Shown here piece after piece: positions 19,101-27,500 of a stretch of 64,000 bases of DNA. Both the position numbers and the translations under genes were made by a program. Each line of letters begins with the position of its first letter. The stretch's first letter is position 1. The stretch is taken from the NCBI GenBank assembly GCA_051861445.1, contig JBHYCS010000012.1, positions 87,611-151,610 on the forward strand, given 5' to 3'. The notes beneath the pieces were generated by a model. It did no database searches. It was not told the origin of the DNA and was given only the letters and a program-made list of their open reading frames with translations. The stretch is from Parasediminibacterium sp051861445. GTDB lineage: Bacteria > Bacteroidota > Bacteroidia > Chitinophagales > Chitinophagaceae.

Positions 19101-19564
19101 ATGTTTTAGACCTTACAGATACCATTGTAAACACCGTAAGAAGAATAGCTTCAGATTTAAGACCAAGTATTTTAGATGATATAGGGCTAGGTGCTGCACT
19201 TGAATGGCAAGCCAAAGAATTCGAAAAACGAACCGCTATAAAATGTGTATTCGATAATCAAATAGATCATTTAGATTTATCTGTAGATATTAAATCGAAT
19301 TTGTTTAGAATTTATCAAGAATCGTTAACCAATATTATTCGTCATTCAAATGCTACAAGCGTTCAAAGCGTAGCCAAAGTAGTTCAGAAAAAATTGATAC
19401 TTACAATTGCTGATAATGGAAGAGGCTTTGATACACATTTAACAAATAAAACATTGGGTATTTTAGGAATGAAAGAACGTGCAATTATGATAAATGCTAC
19501 TTTTACGATTGAAAGCGAAACAAACGTTGGTACTACCATTACTATTAAAATGCCCCTAAATTAA
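16196..19564 (+). CDS. Cytoplasmic multi-PAS histidine kinase
   Basis: An 1122-residue kinase with no membrane helix. The N-terminal 910 residues form about seven consecutive PAS-like units. The first (to about 110) is degenerate; the rest are recognisable by repeated openings such as NVAENIPIPVAIGNLKMETVFVN and closings such as YSNFIDITEKKKVEQLL. Then come HisKA_3 (REEERKYIAREIHDELGQ, His near 933) and a HATPase domain (DNGRGFD about 1073, GILGMKERA). The PAS units 4-7 are similar enough to each other to indicate internal duplication. It is followed after 8 bp by its likely cognate NarL regulator. A soluble multi-PAS architecture points to sensing of cytoplasmic ligands or redox state, but the ligands are unknown. 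Confidence 0.92.
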   Translation: MRNALFSNIRHSIAAFVVDKNEVIIDAANLHNIGLNDFVAPATYNQLFHESVASEIANAVKQVFTKNKKKIELQVQLLINGKAIWHVFTIKQQHSDFETLAFVMVKKMNAQQVKIIHLQNQLKQSKEQLKTIKQISDFNAKVINNANAIIIALNKHGEIIRFSKNAEKIAGYSSEEVLGKNALQIFVPKNIFPNEHALLIQLIKTRQNGGFYEGPLLTKSGETKIITWKNRNIQSSNNVDIAFVCIGKDITELRANTQRLSDSEARFRELAKTLPLAIICFERSGKIAFINAAYTKLFGYNADELKSVNDIIQTFYESDTIIQKAKHRWQFDLLTKPYEPIQPRIIHVLCKNGAYKDVEVNGSVNNEYLYYSYTDITYRLQYEKALIEGKEYFKNVAENIPIPVAIGNLKMETVFVNKAFTKVLGYTLDDIPKVQNGNPYFVFKNEEESQQQTQEWLEIANTYINTGKLLKQIIYRTIRCKDNTIKHFEINFSIDNQFLYSNFIDITEKKKVEQLLIESEQKFKKVAENIPLPMVCHTKEMEFIFTNQQFTEVFGLSMNNINSYGLWLSKFVYSTAEIEKKETTELFDAIANFQKNTTKVSPILERRIKDKHNNTRVFEIAFTVQEDLIYALLNDVTEKIQTKRLLQKSELRFKNIAENAPLAIITFDFQMNITYVNKQFKRLLGYSLEDVAAYNVWQKLIVHVTEEERSENEKEWLESVNRLRAGNLLQAESLERTIICKNGENRIFEISFTADDQLVYAILDDITERKTAELRLFESEQRFKALADNMPIAIGSHHINGTVLFLNNHFLKTIGYTLQDIPTLEDWYLKTQPNPDIRATLFAHWLETVEAYRNNQLSDIPHIETDIRCKDKITRTFNFLFSIHQDIVYIMLVDITERRKAEKELISSHLQLRELTSHLQKVREEERKYIAREIHDELGQLITGLKMDISMLKRRLSNKIPDIGNYMVDVLDLTDTIVNTVRRIASDLRPSILDDIGLGAALEWQAKEFEKRTAIKCVFDNQIDHLDLSVDIKSNLFRIYQESLTNIIRHSNATSVQSVAKVVQKKLILTIADNGRGFDTHLTNKTLGILGMKERAIMINATFTIESETNVGTTITIKMPLN

Positions 19565-19572
19565 TTTTTGCT

Positions 19573-20202
19573 ATGCATATTCTAATTGGAGATGATCACA
19601 GTGTGGTACGAAAGGGACTCAAAATGATTATTGAGGAAGCCTATCCAAATGCCATTATTGAAGAAGCACAAGATGGTGCAGATATTATAAAAAAGTTAGC
19701 AAAACGATCTGATTGGACAATTATTGTGTCTGATATTTCAATGCCAGGAAGATCAGGATTAGAAATTATTAAATATGTAAAAGAAAATTTACCTAAAGTT
19801 CCTGTATTGATACTCAGTGTTCATGCAGCCGAACATTATGCTGTACGTACATTAAAAGCAGGTGCATCAGGGTATTTAACCAAAGAAAGTGCTCCTGAAG
19901 AATTGGTAAAAGCCATCCAACAAATTACAAGCGGACGAAAATACATTACTGCAGAAGTTGCTGAATTGTTGATTGAATTTCAAGGCAATGAAATGAGCGA
20001 TCAACCACATAGAAACCTTTCTGATAGAGAGTTTGAAGTGTTTAAATTGATTGCCAAAGGTTATAAAATTTCTGAAATTGGTGAACAACTTTCTCTAAGC
20101 ATCAATACAATTAGTACATATAGAACTCGAATTTTAGAGAAAATGCACATGACTACAAATGCCGAACTTACCAAATATGCCATTACCCATAATTTGGGTT
20201 AA
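19573..20202 (+). CDS. NarL/FixJ-type response regulator
   Basis: A 209-residue receiver plus LuxR helix-turn-helix regulator. The acidic pair is DD at 7-8, the phosphoacceptor Asp54 is in IVSDISMPGRSG, the receiver Lys is in YLTKES, and the output domain shows LSDREFEVFKLIAKGYKISEIGEQL and NTISTYRTRILEKM. It begins 8 bp after the multi-PAS kinase stop and is presumably its partner. A strong terminator follows at 20231. It is clearly paralogous to the regulators at 12920 and 13686. Confidence 0.94.
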   Translation: MHILIGDDHSVVRKGLKMIIEEAYPNAIIEEAQDGADIIKKLAKRSDWTIIVSDISMPGRSGLEIIKYVKENLPKVPVLILSVHAAEHYAVRTLKAGASGYLTKESAPEELVKAIQQITSGRKYITAEVAELLIEFQGNEMSDQPHRNLSDREFEVFKLIAKGYKISEIGEQLSLSINTISTYRTRILEKMHMTTNAELTKYAITHNLG

Positions 20203-20230
20203 AAGGCGTTTTTAACTAAGAATAATACTC

Positions 20231-20266
20231 AAAAAAGCAATCCACAAAAAATAGGATTGCTTTTTT
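20231..20266 (+). terminator. Terminator after the kinase/regulator pair
   Basis: Stem AAAAAAGCAATCC / GGATTGCTTTTTT (13 bp, perfect) around a 10-base loop. Confidence 0.9.
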
Positions 20267-20403
20267 ATTTGGATGATTTTTGCAGTGGATGAATTCATAA
20301 AGTTTTTGCTGCACAATTGTTTTTAATTGGGTTTTCACATACCTTTAAGCCAACTATATTTTATTTGTTACGCCTACTTTTCTAAGCTCAATAAATCTGT
20401 TAC

Positions 20404-21810
20404 ATGCAACTGAATATACTTACCATTAGTTATTTAATTGGGTCGGTTACTTTTATTTTAGGATTAAAAATGTTGTCCAATCCTGCATCGGCAAGAAAAG
20501 GAAATTTAATTGCTGCTGTAGGAATGTTTATAGCCATTGTAGCAACTATATTCTTTTATACCGATGAATCTGGCAATCGCTTACACAACCATGTTTGGAT
20601 TTTTGGTGCATTGTTTTTAGGCACTATTCTCGGATTTATGGCTGCCAAAAAAGTAAAAATGACAGCCATGCCTGAAATGGTAAGTCTTTTCAACGGAATG
20701 GGTGGAGCTTGTGCAGCACTCATTTCTATTATAGAATTTCGACATTTAATGCATGTGCCACTTATTCATCAAGAAGGAATTTTAATTACCATTTTTTTAG
20801 GGCTAATTATTGGTTCGGTTTCATTTGCAGGTAGCATGATTGCTTGGGGAAAATTAAACGGTTCGGTAAAAGATTTTTCATTCCGTGGTCAACAAATGCT
20901 GAATACCATTATGCTACTAGCTATGTTGTGTGTTGCAGGATATTTGGTATTTAATTTATCTGTAGACAATAGTTGGTTGTTTTATTTGATACTTGTTGGT
21001 GCATTGTTGTATGGTATTTTATTTGTTTTTCCTATTGGTGGTGCAGATATGCCTGTTGTTATTTCTTTACTCAATTCGTTTACAGGTGTTGCTGCTGCTT
21101 GTGGCGGTTTTTTATACGACAATAAAGTGATGCTTACAGGTGGTATTTTAGTAGGTGCAGCGGGTACATTGCTTACCATTTTAATGTGTAAGGCAATGAA
21201 CAGAAGTTTATTAAACGTATTAATTGGTTCGTTTGGTGGCAATGCTAAAGCGGGTGGAGCTGCTCATGCAGTTGGTGGTAGTTACAAAGAAATTTCTTTA
21301 AGTGATGCAGCAATGGTGATGACGTATGCAAATAGAGTTGTTATTGTGCCAGGTTATGGTTTAGCAGTGGCTCAAGCACAACATGTATGTCATGAATTAG
21401 AAAAATTATTAGATGAAAAAGGGGTTGAAGTTACCTATGCTATTCATCCGGTTGCTGGTCGAATGCCAGGCCATATGAATGTTTTATTGGCAGAAGCAGA
21501 TGTGAGTTACGATAAACTACAAGAAATGGAACAAGCTAACGAAATATTTAAAAATACTGATGTTGTACTAATTTTAGGAGCCAATGATGTGGTAAATCCG
21601 GCGGCAAAAACCGATCCTTCATCACCTATTTATGGAATGCCAATTTTAGAAGTTGAATTGGCCAAAACCGTAATTGTAAACAAACGAAGCATGAAACCTG
21701 GTTATGCAGGAATTGAAAATGAACTCTTTTTTCAACCCAAAACATCTATGTTATTTGGCGATGCAAAAGGCGTTTTACAACAATTAGTGGCAGAAATAAA
21801 ATCGGTATAA
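20404..21810 (+). CDS. pntB: NAD(P) transhydrogenase subunit beta
   Basis: The 468-residue beta subunit: an N-terminal bundle of membrane helices (to about residue 265, with PEMVSLFNGMGGACAALISIIEF and GGADMPVVISLLNSFTG), then the soluble NADP(H)-binding dIII domain (VVIVPGYGLAVAQAQHVCHELEKLL, HPVAGRMPGHMNVLLAEA, VLILGANDVVNPAA, VIVNKRSMKPGYAGIENELFF). It completes the proton-translocating transhydrogenase with PntAA and PntAB, which make NADPH at the expense of the proton gradient. In most genomes the three genes are contiguous. Here pntB is 12.4 kb from pntAA on the opposite strand. It stands alone after a terminator, with a 59-bp gap to the methylase gene downstream. Confidence 0.96.
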   Translation: MQLNILTISYLIGSVTFILGLKMLSNPASARKGNLIAAVGMFIAIVATIFFYTDESGNRLHNHVWIFGALFLGTILGFMAAKKVKMTAMPEMVSLFNGMGGACAALISIIEFRHLMHVPLIHQEGILITIFLGLIIGSVSFAGSMIAWGKLNGSVKDFSFRGQQMLNTIMLLAMLCVAGYLVFNLSVDNSWLFYLILVGALLYGILFVFPIGGADMPVVISLLNSFTGVAAACGGFLYDNKVMLTGGILVGAAGTLLTILMCKAMNRSLLNVLIGSFGGNAKAGGAAHAVGGSYKEISLSDAAMVMTYANRVVIVPGYGLAVAQAQHVCHELEKLLDEKGVEVTYAIHPVAGRMPGHMNVLLAEADVSYDKLQEMEQANEIFKNTDVVLILGANDVVNPAAKTDPSSPIYGMPILEVELAKTVIVNKRSMKPGYAGIENELFFQPKTSMLFGDAKGVLQQLVAEIKSV

Positions 21811-21869
21811 AAACCTTATTGCAGTAATGCTTTTGTTCAATTCAATATTCTGTTTATTATCTTCGTTTT

Positions 21870-23273
21870 GTGTTACCATTATCTTTTATTCAATCCTTAC
21901 AATCGGTTAAAGGTTTTCAAGAAGATGCATTTATCAAAGTGCATCAAAGTGGAGAACAAGTTACTTCTGTTCGAATGCATCCATTTAAGCAAGTAGCCGA
22001 TCCAACACATTGGACTATTTTGCCAAATTCTTCTAATGCACAAGAAAATCTCCCTACATTACAAATTACAGATGTGCCTTGGTGTTTTTTGGGTAGTTAT
22101 TTATCACAAAGACCATCATTTACATTCGATCCTGTTTTTCATGCAGGTGCTTATTATGTGCAAGAAGCAAGTAGCATGTATTTATGGCATGTATTACAGC
22201 AAACGATTGGTAACAATACAAAAAACATAAGGGTATTGGATTTGTGTGCTGCTCCTGGAGGAAAAACAACCCTATTGGCTTCTTATAGCAAAGATGGATT
22301 GGTTGTTAGCAATGAAGTAATTAAACAACGAGCACAAATTTTAGTAGAAAATGTAACCAAATGGGGAATGGATAATGTTGTGGTTACCAATAACGATCCT
22401 GCACATTTTCAACAATTAACAGGCTATTTTGATGTGATTGTCATTGATGCACCTTGTAGTGGAAGTGGTATGTTTAGAAAAGATAAACAAGCCATTGACG
22501 AGTGGAGTGAAGAACATGTAAAGCTTTGTAGCCTTCGGCAACAAAGAATAGTAGACGATGTTTTACCAGCCTTAAAAGAAGGTGGATGGTTAATTTACAG
22601 CACTTGTTCGTACAGTGAATTAGAAAATGAAGCATGTATTGATTATATTGTTGAAAAACACGGCTTACAAACTTTTGCTTTACAAAATAATCATGATTGG
22701 AATATTGTAGAAACGATTTCTAAAAAACACCAAGCTTATGGGTATCGATTTTATCCAAATGCATTGAAGGGAGAAGGTTTTTTTATTGCTGCACTTCAAA
22801 AAACAGATGGTATTAATCATGCTTTTTTTCAACAACAATCTTTAGCAAAACCATCAAAGCAAGAGTTAGTTCAAATAAATGATTTTGCACAGCTAAAATC
22901 AGATTTTACATGGTTTAAACAACAAGATATTTTTAAAGCAGTGCAACAAAATTGGTTGGCAGATATTGAAATTTTAGCCAAACAATTATACATTAAAAAA
23001 GCAGGTATTTCTATTGGTATCATAAAAGGAAAAGATATTATTCCTCAACATGAATGGGCTTTAAGTTTACTTAGTTTAGCCCACATGCCTGTTTATGAAG
23101 TATCGAAAGAAACTGCATTACAATATTTGAGAAGAAAAGATATAGAACTGTCTAACGCTTCTGTAGGTTGGAGTTTAATTCAATATTGTGGATTATTTTT
23201 AGGTTGGGTGAAAGTTTTGCCCAATAGACTGAATAATTACTATCCGCAAGAATGGAGAATACTAAAAGAGTAA
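21870..23273 (+). CDS. RsmF/NOL1-NOP2-Sun-type rRNA cytosine-C5 methyltransferase
   Basis: A 467-residue RNA (cytosine-5) methyltransferase that uses SAM. Motif I VLDLCAAPGGKTTLLAS; motif IV DVIVIDAPCSGSGMFRKD with the resolving Cys; motif VI LIYSTCSYSELENE with the nucleophilic Cys. The C-terminal half (from about 290) is an RsmF-like extension ending in GWVKVLPNRLNNYYPQEWRI, which is seen in Bacteroidota homologues. The most likely target is 16S rRNA near position 1407 by analogy with RsmF, but this is inference. The start used is GTG at 21870; no better ATG occurs before the conserved region. It is followed after 34 bp by a LysM protein gene. Confidence 0.88.
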   Translation: MLPLSFIQSLQSVKGFQEDAFIKVHQSGEQVTSVRMHPFKQVADPTHWTILPNSSNAQENLPTLQITDVPWCFLGSYLSQRPSFTFDPVFHAGAYYVQEASSMYLWHVLQQTIGNNTKNIRVLDLCAAPGGKTTLLASYSKDGLVVSNEVIKQRAQILVENVTKWGMDNVVVTNNDPAHFQQLTGYFDVIVIDAPCSGSGMFRKDKQAIDEWSEEHVKLCSLRQQRIVDDVLPALKEGGWLIYSTCSYSELENEACIDYIVEKHGLQTFALQNNHDWNIVETISKKHQAYGYRFYPNALKGEGFFIAALQKTDGINHAFFQQQSLAKPSKQELVQINDFAQLKSDFTWFKQQDIFKAVQQNWLADIEILAKQLYIKKAGISIGIIKGKDIIPQHEWALSLLSLAHMPVYEVSKETALQYLRRKDIELSNASVGWSLIQYCGLFLGWVKVLPNRLNNYYPQEWRILKE

Positions 23274-23307
23274 CTTCACACTTGTTTCTTTTATAATACC
23301 AATTAGT

Positions 23308-24279
23308 ATGAAGCTTTTATCGAAAATATTATTCATCAGCACTATTTTTAGTTCAGTAACACTTTTTGCACAAAAAAGTAATAGTGTTACTTTATATACC
23401 ATTAAATCGGGTGAAACGCTTTCTGCTTTAGCTGCAAAATATGGCACGTCAGTAGGTGATATTATGCGTTTAAACGGTATGAATGCTAAAAGCCAACTTT
23501 CAATTGGTGAAACAATCAAAGTACCAAGTTCAAAGTCTGTAACGGCTTCAAAAAACACGACAGTTTCAAATAAGGTTGATGAGCCTAAAAATGATGTTCT
23601 TGCTGGAAAAACACATACTGTACAACAAGGCGAAACTTTGTATAAATTAAGTAGACAGTACAATGTTACCGTTGCTCAACTACAGCAATGGAACAATATG
23701 ACAGATTTAAATGTAAAAATTGGTCAGGTTTTATCTTTATCGCCTGTTTCTAATTCAAATACGAATGCTTCTGTAGCCAAACCTATTGCTACTGAAGCCG
23801 CTAAACCAGTTGCAACAACCAACAATCCTTCACCTACTATTGCAGCAAATACACCTACTACAAAGCCTATTGAAAATGAAGCAGCAAAACCAACAGAGTC
23901 TGTTAAAGAAACACCTACAAATACCAATTCGAACGAAGCAGAAGTAATTAATGCTAGTTCAAAATATGTACAAACTGAGGGTTTTTTCGCTAATTATTTC
24001 GATTACAAATCAAAAAATAAAAATACATTAACAGGTGATGCCTCTATCTTAAAAACGGTAAGTGGTTGGACGGATAAAAAATATTATGTATTAATGAATG
24101 ATATTGCACAAGGTACCATAGTTAGAATATCTGCTAACAATAAAAGTATTTGTGCCAAAGTGTTGGGTAGTTTACCCGATATAAAAGAAGATGCTGGTTT
24201 ATTGCTGCGTTTAAGCAATGCTGCTGTTGCCGAACTAGGTATAGAAGATCAAAAGTTTACGGTAGTTGTTAACTACTAA
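23308..24279 (+). CDS. LysM domain exported protein with C-terminal RlpA-like domain
   Basis: A 323-residue protein: signal peptide (1-22, cleavage after LFAQ), LysM domain 1 (about 30-72, YTIKSGETLSALAAKYGTSVGDIMRLNGM), LysM domain 2 (about 98-141, HTVQQGETLYKLSRQYNVTVAQLQQWNNM), a Pro/Thr/Asn/Ala-rich linker (about 148-215), and a C-terminal domain (about 225-323) with GTIVRISANNKSICAKVLGSLPDIKEDAGLLLRLS. The last resembles the double-psi beta-barrel type found in RlpA-like proteins. It is predicted to bind peptidoglycan in the periplasm, in cell-wall maintenance or septation. It is probably cotranscribed with the methylase upstream. A weak hairpin terminator follows. Confidence 0.85.
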   Translation: MKLLSKILFISTIFSSVTLFAQKSNSVTLYTIKSGETLSALAAKYGTSVGDIMRLNGMNAKSQLSIGETIKVPSSKSVTASKNTTVSNKVDEPKNDVLAGKTHTVQQGETLYKLSRQYNVTVAQLQQWNNMTDLNVKIGQVLSLSPVSNSNTNASVAKPIATEAAKPVATTNNPSPTIAANTPTTKPIENEAAKPTESVKETPTNTNSNEAEVINASSKYVQTEGFFANYFDYKSKNKNTLTGDASILKTVSGWTDKKYYVLMNDIAQGTIVRISANNKSICAKVLGSLPDIKEDAGLLLRLSNAAVAELGIEDQKFTVVVNY

Positions 24280-24320
24280 AGCCTACATTTTTTACTACTC
24301 ATATATCAAATTGTATTGAG

Positions 24321-24348
24321 GGATAAGCAAACTGTTTATCCTTTTTTT
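24321..24348 (+). terminator. Probable terminator after the LysM gene
   Basis: Short stem GGATAA / TTATCC with a loop of about 9 bases and seven following T residues, about 40 bp after the stop. Confidence 0.6.
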
Positions 24349-24573
24349 ATGCTGTTTTGTTATTGATAATCAATGATATATGTAATCAATAAACAAAAAT
24401 GCTTGCTCTAAAAACTATTTCTTTTCCTTTCTCGTTTCTGTAATTATTCTACACTATTTGTGGTTGTAATTACTACTTGGTTATCGTATTAAGTGTATAG
24501 TGTAGTAGTAGCTGTTCAAGTAGTTTTACAGTGTAAATAAAATGATTGTTTACAAATCTCTAAAAGAAAGTCC

Positions 24574-27500
24574 GTGAAAAGCCTAATATCCTTTTTAATA
24601 TTACTAATGATGCAAATACCAATATTTGCTCAATTGGCAGCAGACTTTACCACTACAGATGGTAAATTGGGTGGATGTGCTCCGTTAGCAATATCTTTCA
24701 AAAACACAACAAAAGGGGCTTCTGCAAATGCAACTTACAAATGGGATTTAGGCAATAACAATGTTTCTACTCTACAACATCCAGGATCGGTTTATACTGC
24801 TGAAAAAACATATCAAGTTACACTTACAGTTACAGATGGTGCAGCTACTTCATCAAAAACAATAGCTGTTACTGTTTATAAAAAACCAATCGTAAATTTT
24901 GTGGTTGAAAATGGTTTTGGTTGTGCTCCTTTAACCACAACGTTTAAAAGTACTTCAACGGCAGGTGATGGCATTATTAGTAATTATTTTTGGGATTTTG
25001 GTGATGGAATAGTGGCTCAAGATAGTAGCTTCTCTACTATTCAACATACCTATAATTTTGCAAAAAAAGCAGAGATTGATTTGGTTGTTACCAATTCTTT
25101 TGGCTGTCAAAATACAATTCAAAAAGACAATCTAGTTGAAATTAAAAACAAAGCCATTGCCAATTTTACTGTAAACAATACTTCACTTTGCAATACTCAG
25201 CAAAAGGCTCAGTTTAATAATACTTCTAATGGTCCAGGTAATTTAATATACAGTTGGAGTTTTGGAGATGGAGGTGTTAGTACAGATAAAAGTCCATCTT
25301 ATCAATATACTCAAAAGGGACAATTTTCAGTACGACTAATCGTTAACAGCGATTTTGGTTTAGGTTGTAATCATGAAATTACACAGAACAACTTAATAAA
25401 AGTAGCTGACTTTTCTACAGATATTACTGTTCCATCTTTAATTTGTAATGGATCAAGTGCTAATTTTTCTGCGATAAACATTCCTACTCCTACAGCTACT
25501 CAATGGGCATTTAGCGATAACAATTTTGCTACAGCATCTACCAATTCTTCAGTATCTAAAACATTTACAGCTGCAGGTGTATTTACAGTTCGTTTAATTA
25601 ATACGTACGGTATTTGTAGAGATACGGTAGTTAAAAGCTTAACAGTGCAAGCAGCACCATCTTTAAAAGGATTTTTAGTAAGTAACACAGCTATTTGTTC
25701 TGCCCCTGCAATCATGTATTTTGAAGATACAACTGTATCGGCTACACAGTGGAATTGGAATTTTAATATGGCTGTTAGTGGTGCAACTGGTAACACAAAA
25801 TCGCCTGCATATAAGTATATGCAAGAAGGAAGCTACACTGTAGGCTTAACAGTAACAAATGCCAATGGATGTAAAGCATCTACCACAAAAACAATTGACA
25901 TTAGAAAAACGGCTGTGAATATTCAACTTGTTCAATCTACAAGTGTTAATGGATTAAGTGGTTGTCCAGGTTTTTCAATAAGCTTAGCAGCTACACCTGC
26001 TACATTTATTAAACAATATCAATGGCAGTTTAGTGATGGATTTTCAACCAATTTGCCACAAGCAACGCATGTTTTTGATAGTGTAGGCATTCACAGAGTT
26101 AAGCTTTTATACACAAGTAATAGTGGCTGTAAAGATTCTGTGCAGTTTAATTCAGCCATACAAGTTTTTCAAAAACCAAAAGCCAATTTTTCCGTTTCTA
26201 AATCTGTGGTTTGTGGCAACAATGCAGTTGTTTTTACCAATACCTCTACACCTATTTCAACCCGTTGGTTTTGGGATTATGGCGATAAAAATACAGCAGC
26301 ATTAAGTGCTAGTAATCATACAGTAAGTCACAAATATTTAGATTCCGGTTTTTTTAACGTTCGATTGGTGGCTGTGAATGGTGTTTGTGCCGATACAATA
26401 GATAAATTACAAGCGGTAAAAGTATTGCCTCCTTTTACTACGATTGCTGGTATTTCTAATAATTGTACTTCAAGAGGAGATGTACTATTTACATTCACTA
26501 CTAGAGGTGGAAATAAATTTGAATGGGATTTTGGTGATGGAACGAAAGAAACAATTGATGGAACTCCAAAACCAATAAGACATACCTATTCTAAATCAGG
26601 AAATTATACCGTAAAATTAACAGCTTACAGCGATGAATGTACAGTAGAAGATGGTGGTGTTGCTCAAGTATTATTAAAGAAAGAACCTGTTTTAACTGCT
26701 CGTAAAACCATAGTTTGCTTAAACGATTCTTTAAACGTAACCTTAGCCAATTTAGACGTTAATCCTACCAATTTGGGATACAATATTGTGAAAATAGAAG
26801 ATGCAAATGGTAACTTATTTGCAGCAACAAATAGACCAACAGCTGCTAAGTGGACAAACGTGTATATTGGCAATTTATCTTCTATTTCAAAAGGAAATCA
26901 CTCTATTCGTTTTATTATTCAATCTAATCAATTCAATTGCTTTGATACCTCTAATTTTATCAATTTTAAAACGACAGGACCAATTGCTAATTTCAATATA
27001 CAAACGGTTACTGCTTGTTATAAAGAAGCTGTAAAATTCTCAGATGTATCAATTGCAGATACCAATGCACCTATTAAAAAATGGGAATGGTTTTTTGGAG
27101 ATGGAAAAACAAATGTGCAAACAGAAAAAGCCGCTTTTCAATTCCAATACAATACACCAGGTTTGTATAATCCTACTTTAAAAGTAACAGATACAAATGG
27201 CTGTTTTACCATCAATTCAACTAAGTACAAAAGTTTTGTAGTAAAAGGACCTAAAGCAGCGTTTGTTTATGCACCAACTGCCATTACACCTAATGTTCCT
27301 GTTACGTTTACAAATACCTCAAATACTTATGGTAATACCAATACACAGTTTGCTTGGCAATTTAGTGTTGGAAAATTCAACTCAAATAGTAATACTACTG
27401 TAGTTCGTACCTACAACAATAGTGTAGTAAGAGATACAGTTACGTTAATTGTAAAAGATGCAACATCTAGCTGTGCCGATACTACAAAACAAGTTGTGGT

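Noticed and set aside
23262..23663. A 133-codon minus-strand frame
   Set aside because: It is the complement of the LysM protein's two LysM domains, which are unambiguous on the + strand.
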